A stretch of 64,000 nt of DNA. It comes from Chryseobacterium sp. G0162. Lineage in GTDB: Bacteria > Bacteroidota > Bacteroidia > Flavobacteriales > Weeksellaceae. Location: assembly GCF_003815715.1 (NCBI RefSeq), contig NZ_CP033922.1, forward strand, positions 1,563,001-1,627,000, in the 5' to 3' direction. Below the pieces are notes generated by a model. The model made no database searches, was not told where the DNA came from, and saw only the letters and a program-made list of their open reading frames with translations. Positions 1 through 8,954 of this stretch are shown here, one piece after another (the stretch's first letter is position 1; each line of letters opens with the position of its first letter). The translations under genes and the position numbers were made by a program.

Positions 1-534
1 GCCATTAAAGTTATTCCATCTGTTTTTACAGGTTCATTTATTAGAAATTCATTAAAACTATTCAGCAAGAGAAATGATTTTATTCTCTCTTTTGATTATC
101 ATTCTGTAGGGGCTTACCGCCTGGGAGATTATATGATAAAAATAAAGCTCAGTCCTAAGTCTGTTAATAAGAATATGGACAAGAAACAAAACATGAAAAA
201 GGCTTTAAAGAATTATTTTCAGAGGAATGATTTTACCGCCGATGTTTTGATTCAGCTGTGCTATGACCTGAAAGACCAACCCATCAACAAATTGAATGTA
301 GAATGGAAAAATTCGCCCTACATCAAGATTGGTGAAGTTAAAATAGAAAAGAATTCTTTATTGGATCCCCGAGATTGTAGTAATGAACTTCTTTCATTTA
401 ATCCGTTTGAAAGTAAGATGATCTTTCAACCCGTAGGAAAAATTCAAAAATTAAGGGATGGTGCTTATAAAGTATCTGTTCAGACCAGAAGAAAGATCAA
501 TACCCTTTTGCATGGGAAGAAAAGTGAGTTGTAA
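1..534 (+). CDS. Catalase-family protein, C-terminal part (5' end outside window)
   Basis: The reading frame is open from base 1, so only the C-terminal 177 residues are visible. Two stretches resemble the catalase fold: YRLGDYMIKIKLSP (from about base 112) and LSFNPFES followed by a P-x-G-x-I-x-x-x-R-x-x-Y-like tail (PVGKIQKLRDGAY) near residues 130-160. Known family members are heme proteins that disproportionate peroxide or act as related peroxidases. The heme-ligand and active-site His regions lie upstream, so catalytic competence cannot be judged. An internal ATG at 133 exists but is not the start, because homologous sequence continues upstream of it. The assignment rests on short motifs and is moderate. 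Confidence 0.5.
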   Translation, partial: AIKVIPSVFTGSFIRNSLKLFSKRNDFILSFDYHSVGAYRLGDYMIKIKLSPKSVNKNMDKKQNMKKALKNYFQRNDFTADVLIQLCYDLKDQPINKLNVEWKNSPYIKIGEVKIEKNSLLDPRDCSNELLSFNPFESKMIFQPVGKIQKLRDGAYKVSVQTRRKINTLLHGKKSEL

Positions 535-599
535 TTATTCAGAAATGTATATAAATATTTTAACATCACTATTTAAACTATCAACATGTTCATCAATAA

Positions 600-625
600 A
601 AAAAGACTATCATTACAGTCTTTTT
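600..625 (+). terminator. Rho-independent terminator of the catalase-family gene
   Basis: AAAAAGACT (600-608) pairs with AGTCTTTTT (617-625) around an 8-nt loop and runs into a T tract. It lies about 65 nt after the stop codon at 534. The rest of 535-796 shows no gene I can support. Confidence 0.65.
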
Positions 626-796
626 TTATTATTTCTATTACTTAGATGCTTTAAAATCCAGATGCTTTCATTTTACTTTCCGGGCTTTGCTTCTCTCAAT
701 TGATGGTCCATTCTTTTGGAAATAAACCATAAATTTCAATAAAGAAGAATAACTTCATTCAGATAAAACACACACAAAATATTCTAATAGCTATTT

Positions 797-1420
797 TTAA
801 TTGTTGATATAATTATAAGTACTCGTTCCTAAAACCTTTCCAGTAATACCATCTAATTTGATGATTTCAACAAGATTTGATTTTTTTAAATGCTCAATTT
901 CCCATACCGGCTTATCATTCTCTATTTTTCTTGAAATCTCATTGTGCCAGCCTGTACTTTGTAATATGGGACCTTTATCTATTTTTATTCCCTGTATTTC
1001 ACAAAATTTCAGAATATCTTCAAATGTGAATTTATATGGCCTATCATGATCTATTTCTTTAATCAAGTTTCCATTTTCATCAAACTCGTACCAGATACCT
1101 TTTTTAAAATTACCCCAAACATTTAAAGCTATTCCTTTATATTTTATATTACCGGATGGATAATAATCCTTGAATATTTTAAAGTATGAGTCATGTGGAG
1201 TCTCATAATATGCTGCACCTGCTTTCACCTTGACCATTTCTATATATGTACCATTTTTTAAAGTTGTAAAAACAGCATTTGATATATTTTTTTTTAAGCT
1301 ATTATATTTAATGGTATCAAATTTTTCAAATTTATTGTCTATTTCTGGAATCATAAGTGCGTTATTTTGTGCTTTACAGGAAGTCATCATTAAAATCAAT
1401 AAAAAAATATACTTTTTCAT
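797..1420 (-). CDS. Lipoprotein, possible immunity partner of the upstream metzincin
   Basis: The 207-residue product begins with a lipoprotein signal (hydrophobic h-region, then MMTSC with Cys at about residue 15), so it should be exported and lipid-anchored. Around residues 85-120 there is a DYYPSGNIKYKG repeat-like stretch and a second YEFDENGNLIKE stretch, as in MORN-like toxin-antitoxin repeats. No enzymatic motif is visible. Its ATG overlaps the TGA of the protease gene in an ATGA arrangement, so the two are translationally coupled. Tight coupling of a periplasmic lipoprotein to a secreted protease suggests an inhibitor or immunity role; this is an inference. The family is not recognised. 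Confidence 0.75.
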   Translation of the reverse strand: MKKYIFLLILMMTSCKAQNNALMIPEIDNKFEKFDTIKYNSLKKNISNAVFTTLKNGTYIEMVKVKAGAAYYETPHDSYFKIFKDYYPSGNIKYKGIALNVWGNFKKGIWYEFDENGNLIKEIDHDRPYKFTFEDILKFCEIQGIKIDKGPILQSTGWHNEISRKIENDKPVWEIEHLKKSNLVEIIKLDGITGKVLGTSTYNYINN

Positions 1421-2907
1421 AAATTATTTATTTTAGAATTTGTTTTTTCCCACTGCCATTTCCAGAGGCTATATCTAGGATTGCTGTTGATATGAGAATA
1501 ATCCATGATATTTTCTGTTTCACCATACACATAGGTGTATTCTGCATTGGGATCTGCTACACTATTGGTAAAACTATGCGGGACACCTTTGGTATGCAAA
1601 AATTCATGAACCGCAGTTTCATCGCTTTTTCTTGGAAAAAGAATAACAAAATCATTATGCGCATACCCATTCAGACCTTTATAAATATTTGACTTATCTT
1701 TACAGCCACCACTTTCTCCCAGATAGAAAGCCACAAAATACTTACTGTATTTATACTCATTTTCTTTTTTGCTTTTAAGATCTTCTTTTAACTTTCCGTT
1801 AAGATAGAAAACCAGATTTAAATATCCATCAGCATGACTAAGAGGAATTTGACTTTCATCATCATAATAGGCCAATATTCTGTTTCTATCTACATATTTT
1901 CCTCCGTGTTGCAAATTTGAATCAGAGGATAAATCTAACGAATAAGTTTCTACTTCCATTTCAATTAATGCATGTCGAAGATATTTTTCAAATAATTGTT
2001 TTTGACCTGAGGAACTTCCAGACAGTTTTCCATTAATATTAGTATCAACATCAACTAATAAAACTTTAGCTTTCTTCCTCTTCGATGCATCATTCGCCCA
2101 GACTTTTAATTTCCCAGCCAGCTGTTTTACTTCTTTTCCTTCTTCATTCTTAGAAACAGCATACGCTTCTATACTCTGGTCAGTGTTGAATTCCTCCAGA
2201 CATTCTATGGTTACATAGTCCTTCAGATCATGCTTTCCTATAGATTTTGTAGCGATTTCCATTGGATATATCTTAAAGTGGGGATTCCCCTTAAATCTTA
2301 AGATCTGTGGCTCTTGGTCCACTTCCACAATAAGACTTAACAAAGCTTTCGTATTGTTAAAACCAGAAGCTTTAAGATTCCCAGATTCATCCTTGATACG
2401 GGTGGGATACAATGAAAGCCATGAGCAGAAATAATCCTCTGCATTGCCATCTGCTTTTTTCCTCCAGGGGATACTGTATACCCCATATTCATTCCTGAGC
2501 CTGGCAAACATAGAGGAAGATACTTTAAAATCCCCCTCATATTCATTAATATCAGTTTCCAATATCGTCAAAGCTTTTTCTTTTTTATTCTTCTTTTTCT
2601 TATACTGGTCGGCTACCAAGTCTTTATAATGTTTATCCCCAAAATTAGTAGTTTCCCCAAGCCTCATCCAATCAAATCCGTAATCCTCACCTTTCCAATT
2701 GTTTTTTGGCCTGAACTGTACAAAACATTTTGCAGTTAAATCTATAGCTGGTGCATATTTGGGTATTCCGTAACTAACCCCATTTTTTACTCCTATTTCT
2801 GTAATTGAATTCCCTGCAGTAGTGATAATGTTTTCATTGGAATACATGCTGTGTCCTTCCTGAGAAATCTTGGTATAGCTCCCTTTTACAATTCTCGTTC
2901 TGCTCAT
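1417..2907 (-). CDS. Metzincin-type zinc metalloprotease with long N-terminal region
   Basis: The C-terminus holds a complete metzincin zinc site, HEFLHTKGVPH at residues 434-444 (HExxHxxGxxH), and a Met-turn NIMDYS at about 466-471. These are the hallmarks of the catalytic domain. The first 430 residues are of unknown function, rich in WK, FDW and beta-strand-like stretches, and lack a signal peptide. The N-terminus resembles those of some large Bacteroidota secreted or effector-like proteins (SYTKISQEGHSMYS). A signal-less protease next to an exported small lipoprotein fits an effector delivered by a dedicated machine such as a type VI system, but no secretion gene is visible in the window. 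Other roles, such as peptidoglycan or matrix processing, cannot be excluded. Confidence 0.8.
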   Translation of the reverse strand: MSRTRIVKGSYTKISQEGHSMYSNENIITTAGNSITEIGVKNGVSYGIPKYAPAIDLTAKCFVQFRPKNNWKGEDYGFDWMRLGETTNFGDKHYKDLVADQYKKKKNKKEKALTILETDINEYEGDFKVSSSMFARLRNEYGVYSIPWRKKADGNAEDYFCSWLSLYPTRIKDESGNLKASGFNNTKALLSLIVEVDQEPQILRFKGNPHFKIYPMEIATKSIGKHDLKDYVTIECLEEFNTDQSIEAYAVSKNEEGKEVKQLAGKLKVWANDASKRKKAKVLLVDVDTNINGKLSGSSSGQKQLFEKYLRHALIEMEVETYSLDLSSDSNLQHGGKYVDRNRILAYYDDESQIPLSHADGYLNLVFYLNGKLKEDLKSKKENEYKYSKYFVAFYLGESGGCKDKSNIYKGLNGYAHNDFVILFPRKSDETAVHEFLHTKGVPHSFTNSVADPNAEYTYVYGETENIMDYSHINSNPRYSLWKWQWEKTNSKINNL

Positions 2908-3138
2908 GGTATAGAAATTAGAGGTTATTGTTTCTTCCTATAGTATCATAAGCAATGAGGAGCCTGAACAGCTCTGAATTTAAGATGTGTTTTTTCATAA
3001 AGTGTGTTTTTTAAATCAATAACTCTCTAAATTTAGAAATATTATTTTATTAGAAGATGTTTTTTTCATAAATATCTAAAAGTGTAGTAGTTCTACGACT
3101 ATTTATTTTTAGCTGTATTACTCCTATTAAATTAAAAA

Positions 3139-3175
3139 TGCCACGAATACACTTATAATTTGTGCATTCGTGGCA
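3139..3175. repeat. Inverted repeat of the CCACGAAT family, copy 1
   Basis: TGCCACGAAT (3139-3148) and ATTCGTGGCA (3166-3175) form a 10-bp perfect stem. The same CCACGAATnCAC core recurs at 17676-17716 and 46112-46149, always between genes. It lies downstream of two convergently placed regions and may also act as a terminator. The remainder of 2908-3214 shows no gene. Confidence 0.75.
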
Positions 3176-3214
3176 AGGAAAAACCTTTGAATCTTTACTC
3201 TCGGTTTTATTCTT

Positions 3215-3628
3215 TTATCTAAATTTACGTTCCTCTTCTTTTATAGCAAGATCATTGATGCTGGCATATCTTTTAGCCATCAAGCCATTCTCATCAAACT
3301 CCCAGTTCTCATTTCCATAAGCTCTAAACCAATTTCCTTCCTTAGTCTGATATTCATATTCAAAACGAACCGCAATACGGTTTTCAGTGTGTGCCCAATA
3401 TTCTTTCTTAAGTTTATAATTGAGTTCTTTTTCCCATTTCTTCTGAAGAAATACAACAATCTCTTCTCTTCCATTGACAAATGCATCTCTGTTTCTCCAT
3501 TCGCTGTCTATTGTATAAGCTTTGGAAACTTTTTCAGGATCCTGACTGTTCCAGGCATCTTCTGCCATTTGAATTTTTTGCTTTGCCGTTTCAAGAGTGA
3601 AAGGCGGAAGCGGATGTTTTTGTTCCAT
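3215..3628 (-). CDS. DUF1348 / NTF2-like (SnoaL-fold) protein
   Basis: The 137-residue sequence matches the DUF1348 pattern closely: [11 protein letters not shown] at the N-terminus, [28 protein letters not shown], and [17 protein letters not shown] with ASINDL at the end. This family has the cone-shaped NTF2-like fold; its biochemical role is unknown. The gene ends the same strand run as the TetR gene, whose stop is 4 nt upstream of this ATG, so both are probably one transcript and this protein is likely the regulator's partner or target output. Confidence 0.85.
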   Translation of the reverse strand: MEQKHPLPPFTLETAKQKIQMAEDAWNSQDPEKVSKAYTIDSEWRNRDAFVNGREEIVVFLQKKWEKELNYKLKKEYWAHTENRIAVRFEYEYQTKEGNWFRAYGNENWEFDENGLMAKRYASINDLAIKEEERKFR

Positions 3629-3631
3629 TGT

Positions 3632-4159
3632 TTAAGGGATTAATTGGGTGACTATTTTTTTTGATTTCTCTATCAGCTCATTCGATTTATAAAGCTGGCT
3701 TTCTATAATGCTGCTTTCAAAAAGCATATAAATATGATCAGAAAGATCATCGTCTTTCAATAATTCCAGAAAGTAATTTCTAAGATCAGCTTTATGGGAC
3801 TGGATCACGTTTAGAATTTTAATATTATCTGCGGGGATTTCTGATAAAATGTTCAGAAAGCTACAACCTCTGAAATTTTCTTTTTTGTTCATATAGATCA
3901 GAAAATCAAAAGCATTCATAATCTTTGAATAAAGATTTTCTGACTGGGCAGAAAAAGTATGAAGCTCATGGAACCAATATTCGTGTCTTACATTGAGGAA
4001 TTCTACACATAAGTCTTCCTTTGATTTAAAATGAAGATAAAAGCTTGCTTTAGCCACCTCAGATTCTGAAATAATCTGATTGATTCCTGTTGAATTATAT
4101 CCTTGCTTTGCAAACAAATTGAATGTTGTTGCGATAATTCTTTCCCTTGGAGATTTCAT
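3632..4159 (-). CDS. TetR/AcrR-family transcriptional regulator
   Basis: The 175-residue product has a typical N-terminal TetR helix-turn-helix (residues about 8-50, with NSTGINQIISESEVAKASFY and the HFKSKEDL helix) and a variable ligand-binding C-terminal half. It probably represses its own operon with the DUF1348 gene. A near-ideal operator palindrome sits just upstream of the -7 box (see 4179-4219), supporting autoregulation. The effector ligand is unknown. Confidence 0.9.
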   Translation of the reverse strand: MKSPRERIIATTFNLFAKQGYNSTGINQIISESEVAKASFYLHFKSKEDLCVEFLNVRHEYWFHELHTFSAQSENLYSKIMNAFDFLIYMNKKENFRGCSFLNILSEIPADNIKILNVIQSHKADLRNYFLELLKDDDLSDHIYMLFESSIIESQLYKSNELIEKSKKIVTQLIP

Positions 4160-4178
4160 ATTGCTTACTTTTATAGAA

Positions 4179-4219
4179 CAAATGTATGAAAAAAAATAAT
4201 AGACAGACAGATCTGTCTA
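4179..4219 (-). promoter_or_regulatory. TetR promoter and operator
   Basis: The -7 box TACATTTG (minus strand, 4186 to 4179) matches TAnnTTTG. Immediately upstream is TAGACAG (4200-4206), six bases, then CTGTCTA (4213-4219); the inner AGACAGATCTGTCT (4205-4218) is a perfect 14-bp palindrome. Its position over the -33 region suits a TetR operator that blocks RNA polymerase. Confidence 0.8.
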
Positions 4220-4394
4220 TTTTATTTTAAAAAAAAATGTTTAAAGAATGTTGAAACACGAAAGACACAAAGTTATCTGCTTACATTATGCTTTAAGGCG
4301 CAAGGACTTTATCTATGGTAAAATTTAATATCATAAAAAATGTTTTGAAAAACATCATCAAGAATATCTTTACATCTTGTATTTTCCAATAAAA

Positions 4395-4423
4395 AAACCT
4401 CCGGAATTTAATTCCAGAGGTTT
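4395..4423 (-). terminator. Terminator of the Ter operon
   Basis: AAACCTC (4395-4401) pairs with GAGGTTT (4417-4423), and an inner GGAAT/ATTCC extends the stem. It follows the TerC stop at 4444 and has a run of A on the plus strand, that is U on the minus-strand transcript. Confidence 0.75.
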
Positions 4424-4443
4424 CTTATATATTTTTTTGCATG

Positions 4444-5487
4444 TTATTTTTTTTCTAATTCTTCTTTTTTATCCTCCTCTTTTTCAGGGAAGATAACAGA
4501 TAGAAGAACAGAGATCACCAATACTCCTCCTACAATTCCTAATGAAATTGGGGAAGGGATATGAATCCATGGTGCAATAAGCATCTTAACTCCGATGAAT
4601 GAAAGAATAATTGCCAATCCGTACGGAAGCTTGCTGAACATGTGGATAAAGTTGGCCAATAGGAAATATAGTGATCTAAGACCTAAAATAGCAAAGATAT
4701 TTGATGTGTACAGGATAAATGGGTCATTTGAAATGGCAAAGATCGCCGGAATGGAATCTACTGCGAAAAGAACGTCCGTAAATTCAATTACACCTACAAC
4801 CACTAATAGTGGTGTAGCCATTTTAATCCCATTCTGAATCGTGAAGAACTTATCCCCATCATAATTATCAGAAACTTTCCAAAAGCTTTTGATTAGTCTT
4901 GCCCCTGCTGTATTACTGTAGTCTTCATCATCGTCATCTCCTCCGTCACCCCATGATTTGATTCCCGCATATACAAGGAATAAACCGAATAAGGTCATTA
5001 CAACATTAATTTTTACTGCTTCTCCGAAAATGTTCATTTCAGGAAGATATGTAAGGTTAATCAGCCCAACTCCCGCAAAGATAAATATCGCTCTGAAGAT
5101 CAATGCTCCGATAATTCCCCAGAAAAGCACTTTATGGTGAAGGAATTTCGGAACTTTAAAGAAGCCGAAAACAAGGATAAATACAAATAAGTTATCTACA
5201 GATAGGGCTTTTTCAATCCAATAAGCCGCCTGATACTGGGTAAACTTTTCTACTGCCAGGGCATGACTTTCAGGGGTACCGTCTGTATTGAAAACCCAAT
5301 ACACAACGCCCGAGAATATCATAGACAGTGAGATCCATACAATAGACCAGATGGTAGCTTCTTTGGAAGAAACTTCATGGCTTTTTTTGTTGAAAACTCC
5401 TAAATCCAGGAGTAACATGATAACGACTGTTACCGCAAATCCCCACACCAAGCCAGGGTGCAGATCTAAAATACTTTGATGTTCCAC
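4444..5487 (-). CDS. TerC/Alx-family integral membrane protein
   Basis: The protein has about eight to nine hydrophobic segments and the TerC signatures LDLGVFN near the N-terminus, ALSVDNLFVF in the middle and EFTDVLFAVDSIPAIFAI in the second half, with paired acidic residues in the membrane. Family members act in metal (Mn or tellurite-related) homeostasis and have been linked to metal loading of exported proteins. I chose the GTG at 5487 (347 residues, EHQSILDLHP next). The longer frame from a TTG at 5535 would start inside the probable -7 region. It is the last gene of the Ter operon, 84 nt after the second TerD gene. Confidence 0.88.
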   Translation of the reverse strand: MEHQSILDLHPGLVWGFAVTVVIMLLLDLGVFNKKSHEVSSKEATIWSIVWISLSMIFSGVVYWVFNTDGTPESHALAVEKFTQYQAAYWIEKALSVDNLFVFILVFGFFKVPKFLHHKVLFWGIIGALIFRAIFIFAGVGLINLTYLPEMNIFGEAVKINVVMTLFGLFLVYAGIKSWGDGGDDDDEDYSNTAGARLIKSFWKVSDNYDGDKFFTIQNGIKMATPLLVVVGVIEFTDVLFAVDSIPAIFAISNDPFILYTSNIFAILGLRSLYFLLANFIHMFSKLPYGLAIILSFIGVKMLIAPWIHIPSPISLGIVGGVLVISVLLSVIFPEKEEDKKEELEKK

Positions 5488-5571
5488 TTGAGTTATGTTA
5501 TTATATGATAAAAGCAATAGATGTACAGAGTACAAATATTGCTATTTTATTTCACTTTTATGTATAAACGA

Positions 5572-6180
5572 TTATAAATAATTCATCTGTACGGTTTGGA
5601 TCGTCTGCTCCAGTTTTCTATCTGCTGTAGGATCTCCAATCGCATTGAATTTCCACTCTCCATTTCTTCTGTAGAAAACACCCATTACCATAGCAACATG
5701 TCCTTTGAAAGAAGCATCATTCGCAATATCATATTTAGCAAAAACCTCCTTTACGTTCGTTGGAGTTCCTTCATAAATACGGATAGAAGCAAAAGGAATA
5801 GTTCCAAAATCCTGGCCTCTGTAGCTGTTTAATACCATTGCTACGTGATCTACATTAGAATCAAGGTTATTGAAATCAACAGTAATTACTTCGTTATCTA
5901 AACCGTCGTCTCCATCTACGTCACCAGTAAGGTCGTCCCCACTGTGTCTTACAGATCCATTTTTAGATTTCAGGTTTCCGAAATAGATCACTTCCGTTAC
6001 ATTTTTATTGGAATCATATAAAATACAGCTTCCGTCTAAGTCTACTGCCTCTTTTTTAGTTCCGAAAAATCCTTTTTTTTCAATTGCTCCCCAGTTGATT
6101 CCTACACAAGCCTGGGAAAGTTCAGCTCCGTTTTCTTTTTTAAGGTTGATTCTCTGACCTTTTTGTAAGTTGATAGCCAT
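5572..6180 (-). CDS. TerD-family calcium-binding stress protein (copy 2)
   Basis: The 202-residue product has the TerD opening MAINLQKGQR, the LDGSCILYD strand and the paired acidic calcium-site region HSGDDLTGDVDGDDG. The end carries the conserved YRRNGEWKFNAIG motif. TerD proteins bind Ca2+ and are thought to cluster at the membrane with TerC in stress-response complexes. It differs from the 185-residue copy at 8397-8954, so the two are paralogues and not recent duplicates. Confidence 0.92.
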   Translation of the reverse strand: MAINLQKGQRINLKKENGAELSQACVGINWGAIEKKGFFGTKKEAVDLDGSCILYDSNKNVTEVIYFGNLKSKNGSVRHSGDDLTGDVDGDDGLDNEVITVDFNNLDSNVDHVAMVLNSYRGQDFGTIPFASIRIYEGTPTNVKEVFAKYDIANDASFKGHVAMVMGVFYRRNGEWKFNAIGDPTADRKLEQTIQTVQMNYL

Positions 6181-6254
6181 CTTTTTATGTTTAGTTGTTA
6201 TTTACATTTTTTGCGAAAAGCCAATACGCTTAACCGCTTGTTTCAAATTTCGTA

Positions 6255-7202
6255 TTATTGATTATTCAGGTTTAGATTAAGCATCGCCCGCAGAATATTT
6301 GTTTCTTCATCGAAATCAAATATCTTGCTCATAATGTCTATATTTTCTAAATTTTTGATATAATCTTTCAAAACTCCTTCTACCTCTGGAGGTAAATTGC
6401 GTTTTCTTTCATTCATTGTATTTTCCAGCTGTTCGTTTTTATTCTTAAGCTGATCTATAATGGTACTCTGATTAGACTGGTTTTCAGAAGTGTCAAGCTT
6501 ATCCAAATCCTTATCGAAAAGATAAAGCTTTTTATCATCTACACTGAAAATAAAATAATCATCAGACTGAAAGATCTTGAAAAGTTCATATTCATGAGTT
6601 CCGATCACATAGCCACAGACAAAACGGACTTTAAATCCTTGTATGTTCAACCTTCCCAACAGTTTTCTTTCAATAGAATAATCTTTATACTGATAGGCCG
6701 GAAAAGATTCGGCTTTCAGCAGAGATTCATCTGCCTCTAACCTGTAAAATTCCTTTGCATATTTTTTATGAAAGTAGAGAACATTCTCCCAATTGGCTGT
6801 AAAGATATCTTCCGTAAGGTCTTTATACAGAGCTTTCATATGTTGTGAAAATATACCGCTGTACATTTTCCTATCGGTCTGAAAACTATCTGCCTGTCTT
6901 TCTTCAAAACCTGAAATATATTTTTTGTTGATGTCAATTTCATTAAGGACCGCCAGCATATCATTTTCCTTCTGTCTTTTTATTTTGGTCAAAAGCTCAA
7001 TGAGACTGTCGGTATACTGTAAGTGGAAAAGCTCAAGTTTATTGTAATCAAGGGCCATATTTTCCTGGAACAGATTGTGGATAATATCGGTTTTGATGTA
7101 AATGGATATTATATCAATATGTTCAAAAAAATTAGCCAGAAGTTTAAGTCTTGTTAACCTTCTTTTGCTCTGTGACAATATGGTTGCTGCATCTTCCCCC
7201 AC
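6255..7202 (-). CDS. Ter-operon protein of unknown family
   Basis: The 315-residue protein is largely helical, with a heptad-rich C-terminal stretch (residues about 235-265, rich in N, Q, E and K) that probably forms a coiled coil. No catalytic motif or membrane segment is visible. The frame begins with GTG at 7202, 16 nt after the TelA stop. Its fixed place between telA-like and terD-like genes suggests a structural partner of the TelA coiled-coil protein. I do not recognise the family. Confidence 0.75.
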   Translation of the reverse strand: MGEDAATILSQSKRRLTRLKLLANFFEHIDIISIYIKTDIIHNLFQENMALDYNKLELFHLQYTDSLIELLTKIKRQKENDMLAVLNEIDINKKYISGFEERQADSFQTDRKMYSGIFSQHMKALYKDLTEDIFTANWENVLYFHKKYAKEFYRLEADESLLKAESFPAYQYKDYSIERKLLGRLNIQGFKVRFVCGYVIGTHEYELFKIFQSDDYFIFSVDDKKLYLFDKDLDKLDTSENQSNQSTIIDQLKNKNEQLENTMNERKRNLPPEVEGVLKDYIKNLENIDIMSKIFDFDEETNILRAMLNLNLNNQ

Positions 7203-7218
7203 CGTAGTACCCTATAAA

Positions 7219-8394
7219 TTAACCTCTGACATTCGCTTTTAATTCGTGCTCTAATGTCTGAAGATCCTGATCCAGTTTTCTTCTGTTATCAGCTCCCTGT
7301 TTCTGAATCTGTTTCACCTCATTTAAAGTGTTAATCAGCATTGAAGTTGTTTCTTTCAATGTTTCTACAGAGACAATAGTTTGTTCATTGGCTCTTGCCA
7401 CGTTAATTGAGTTCTGACCAAGACGCTCTGCATTCTTTCTTAAAATCTCTTCTGTAGTAGAAGATACTTTCTGCTGGATTTCAATATTCTGCTGCTGTCT
7501 GTACATCGCAACGGCAAGTGAAAGCTGGTTTTTCCATACAGGAAGTGTAGTGGTAAGAATAGTCTGCGCTTTTTCTGCAATAGAAACGTTGTTATTCTGA
7601 ACCAGTCTGATCTGTGGAAGTGACTGCATCATAATTACACGTACCACCTTAAGATCAGCCATTCTGCGGTCTAATCTTGCAATAAAGTCTCTCTTATCGG
7701 CAATCTGATAATCCTGGAAACTCTCAGGGCTTGTTTCCATCTGAGCTAATTCTACAGCAGCTCTTTCCATTCTGATATTTCCTGCAATCACAAGGTCCTC
7801 AATTTGCTTGATAGAATTTACATTGCTTTCAAAAATAGTCTGAAGCACTGCATTATCCTTTGTAGAAGTGATGATTCCTGCATTTACTTTATAAGAGATC
7901 TGCTCAATATTATTGATGATCTTGTCATATTTTGTAAACAAATTTTCTACCTGAGTGATTACCTTCTTCATGAATGGCAATTTGCTCAGGAAACTTTTTA
8001 CTTTATTTCCGTTCAGTTCCTCTACATCTACATAGTTCAGCTCTACCAAAAGGTCATTGATCAATCCACCAACTTCTCCTGAGTTAGATCTTCTTACATT
8101 CCCTAAGAAACTATCACTCTGATTGGTTAATGTTTTTTGAAGTTCAGCTCCGAAATTTACAATAGATCCCGGATTAGCTTCATCAATAGAGTTCGCTAAA
8201 ACTTCATATTTTTGGCGTTCTTCTGACTGTAACTGAGTCAAATTTACATTTCCTTCTCTGTCTACCAATACTGCTGGCGCTGCATTTTGAACAGGCTGAG
8301 CTGGTGTTGGAGGAACCATTGGAGTAGGTTCAAATGTTCTAAGAGGTTCAATTGATCCTAGTGGATCTATCGGTTGATTTTCTTGATTGTCCAT
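7219..8394 (-). CDS. TelA/KlaA-family toxic-anion-resistance protein
   Basis: The 391-residue product has a Pro-rich N-terminus (residues 1-45) followed by the long helical TelA region: SIVNFGAELQ, SFLGNVR, GEVGGLINDLLVEL, and a coiled-coil C-terminal half ending in a KxxxxLxxLExEL heptad run. TelA proteins are cytoplasmic partners in tellurite and other stress resistance whose mechanism is not settled. It begins 2 nt after the stop of the preceding TerD gene, so the genes are cotranscribed and coupled. Confidence 0.88.
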   Translation of the reverse strand: MDNQENQPIDPLGSIEPLRTFEPTPMVPPTPAQPVQNAAPAVLVDREGNVNLTQLQSEERQKYEVLANSIDEANPGSIVNFGAELQKTLTNQSDSFLGNVRRSNSGEVGGLINDLLVELNYVDVEELNGNKVKSFLSKLPFMKKVITQVENLFTKYDKIINNIEQISYKVNAGIITSTKDNAVLQTIFESNVNSIKQIEDLVIAGNIRMERAAVELAQMETSPESFQDYQIADKRDFIARLDRRMADLKVVRVIMMQSLPQIRLVQNNNVSIAEKAQTILTTTLPVWKNQLSLAVAMYRQQQNIEIQQKVSSTTEEILRKNAERLGQNSINVARANEQTIVSVETLKETTSMLINTLNEVKQIQKQGADNRRKLDQDLQTLEHELKANVRG

Positions 8395-8396
8395 AA

Positions 8397-8954
8397 TTAC
8401 TTCTGATAAATTGATACAAATTTTTCAAGGCCGTCTCTCTGTCCTGCTCCTACTGCCTCAAATTTCCATTCTCCGTTTCTGTTGTAGATTCTTCCGAACT
8501 CTACTGCTGTTTCGATTGAGAAATCTTCGTCCAATTCATATTTTAAGATTTCTTCATTCGTATCTGTATTGAAAATTCTGATGAAAGAATTTCTTACCTG
8601 CCCAAAGTTTTGTCTTCTTGAATCTGCATCGTGGATGGTTACTACAACCGTAATTTCCTTTACTGCATTATCAATTTTCGTAAGATCAATCTTGATCTGT
8701 TCATCATCACCAGCACCTTCTCCTGTAAGATTATCTCCAGTGTGGACTACAGCTTTATCCGGAGATTCCAGGTTGTTATAGAAAATAAAGTGATTATCTG
8801 AAACTAGTTTTTTATCATCTCCCAGCAAAAATAAAGAAGCGTCAAGGTCAAATGCTGTTCCTGTAGAAGTATTATTGAGATCCCATCCTAAACCTACAGT
8901 GAATTTAGGGGCGTTAATATTTTCTCTTTGTCCTTTTTGTAAGTTAATAGCCAT
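8397..8954 (-). CDS. TerD-family calcium-binding stress protein (copy 1)
   Basis: This 185-residue TerD protein starts MAINLQKGQRENI and contains VGLGWDLNN, FDLDASLFLL, the acidic HTGDNLTGEGAGDDE calcium-site segment and YNRNGEWKFEAVG. It is of standard length. Its start overlaps the end of the PRTase gene by 11 nt, indicating translational coupling. Confidence 0.93.
   Translation of the reverse strand: MAINLQKGQRENINAPKFTVGLGWDLNNTSTGTAFDLDASLFLLGDDKKLVSDNHFIFYNNLESPDKAVVHTGDNLTGEGAGDDEQIKIDLTKIDNAVKEITVVVTIHDADSRRQNFGQVRNSFIRIFNTDTNEEILKYELDEDFSIETAVEFGRIYNRNGEWKFEAVGAGQRDGLEKFVSIYQK

Noticed and set aside
1417..2907. Firm assignment of the metzincin as a type VI effector
   Set aside because: No secretion-system gene is in the window; kept only as a hypothesis.
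5488..5535. Longer TerC start at TTG 5535
   Set aside because: It would overlap the probable -7 region and adds no conserved residues; GTG 5487 is preferred.
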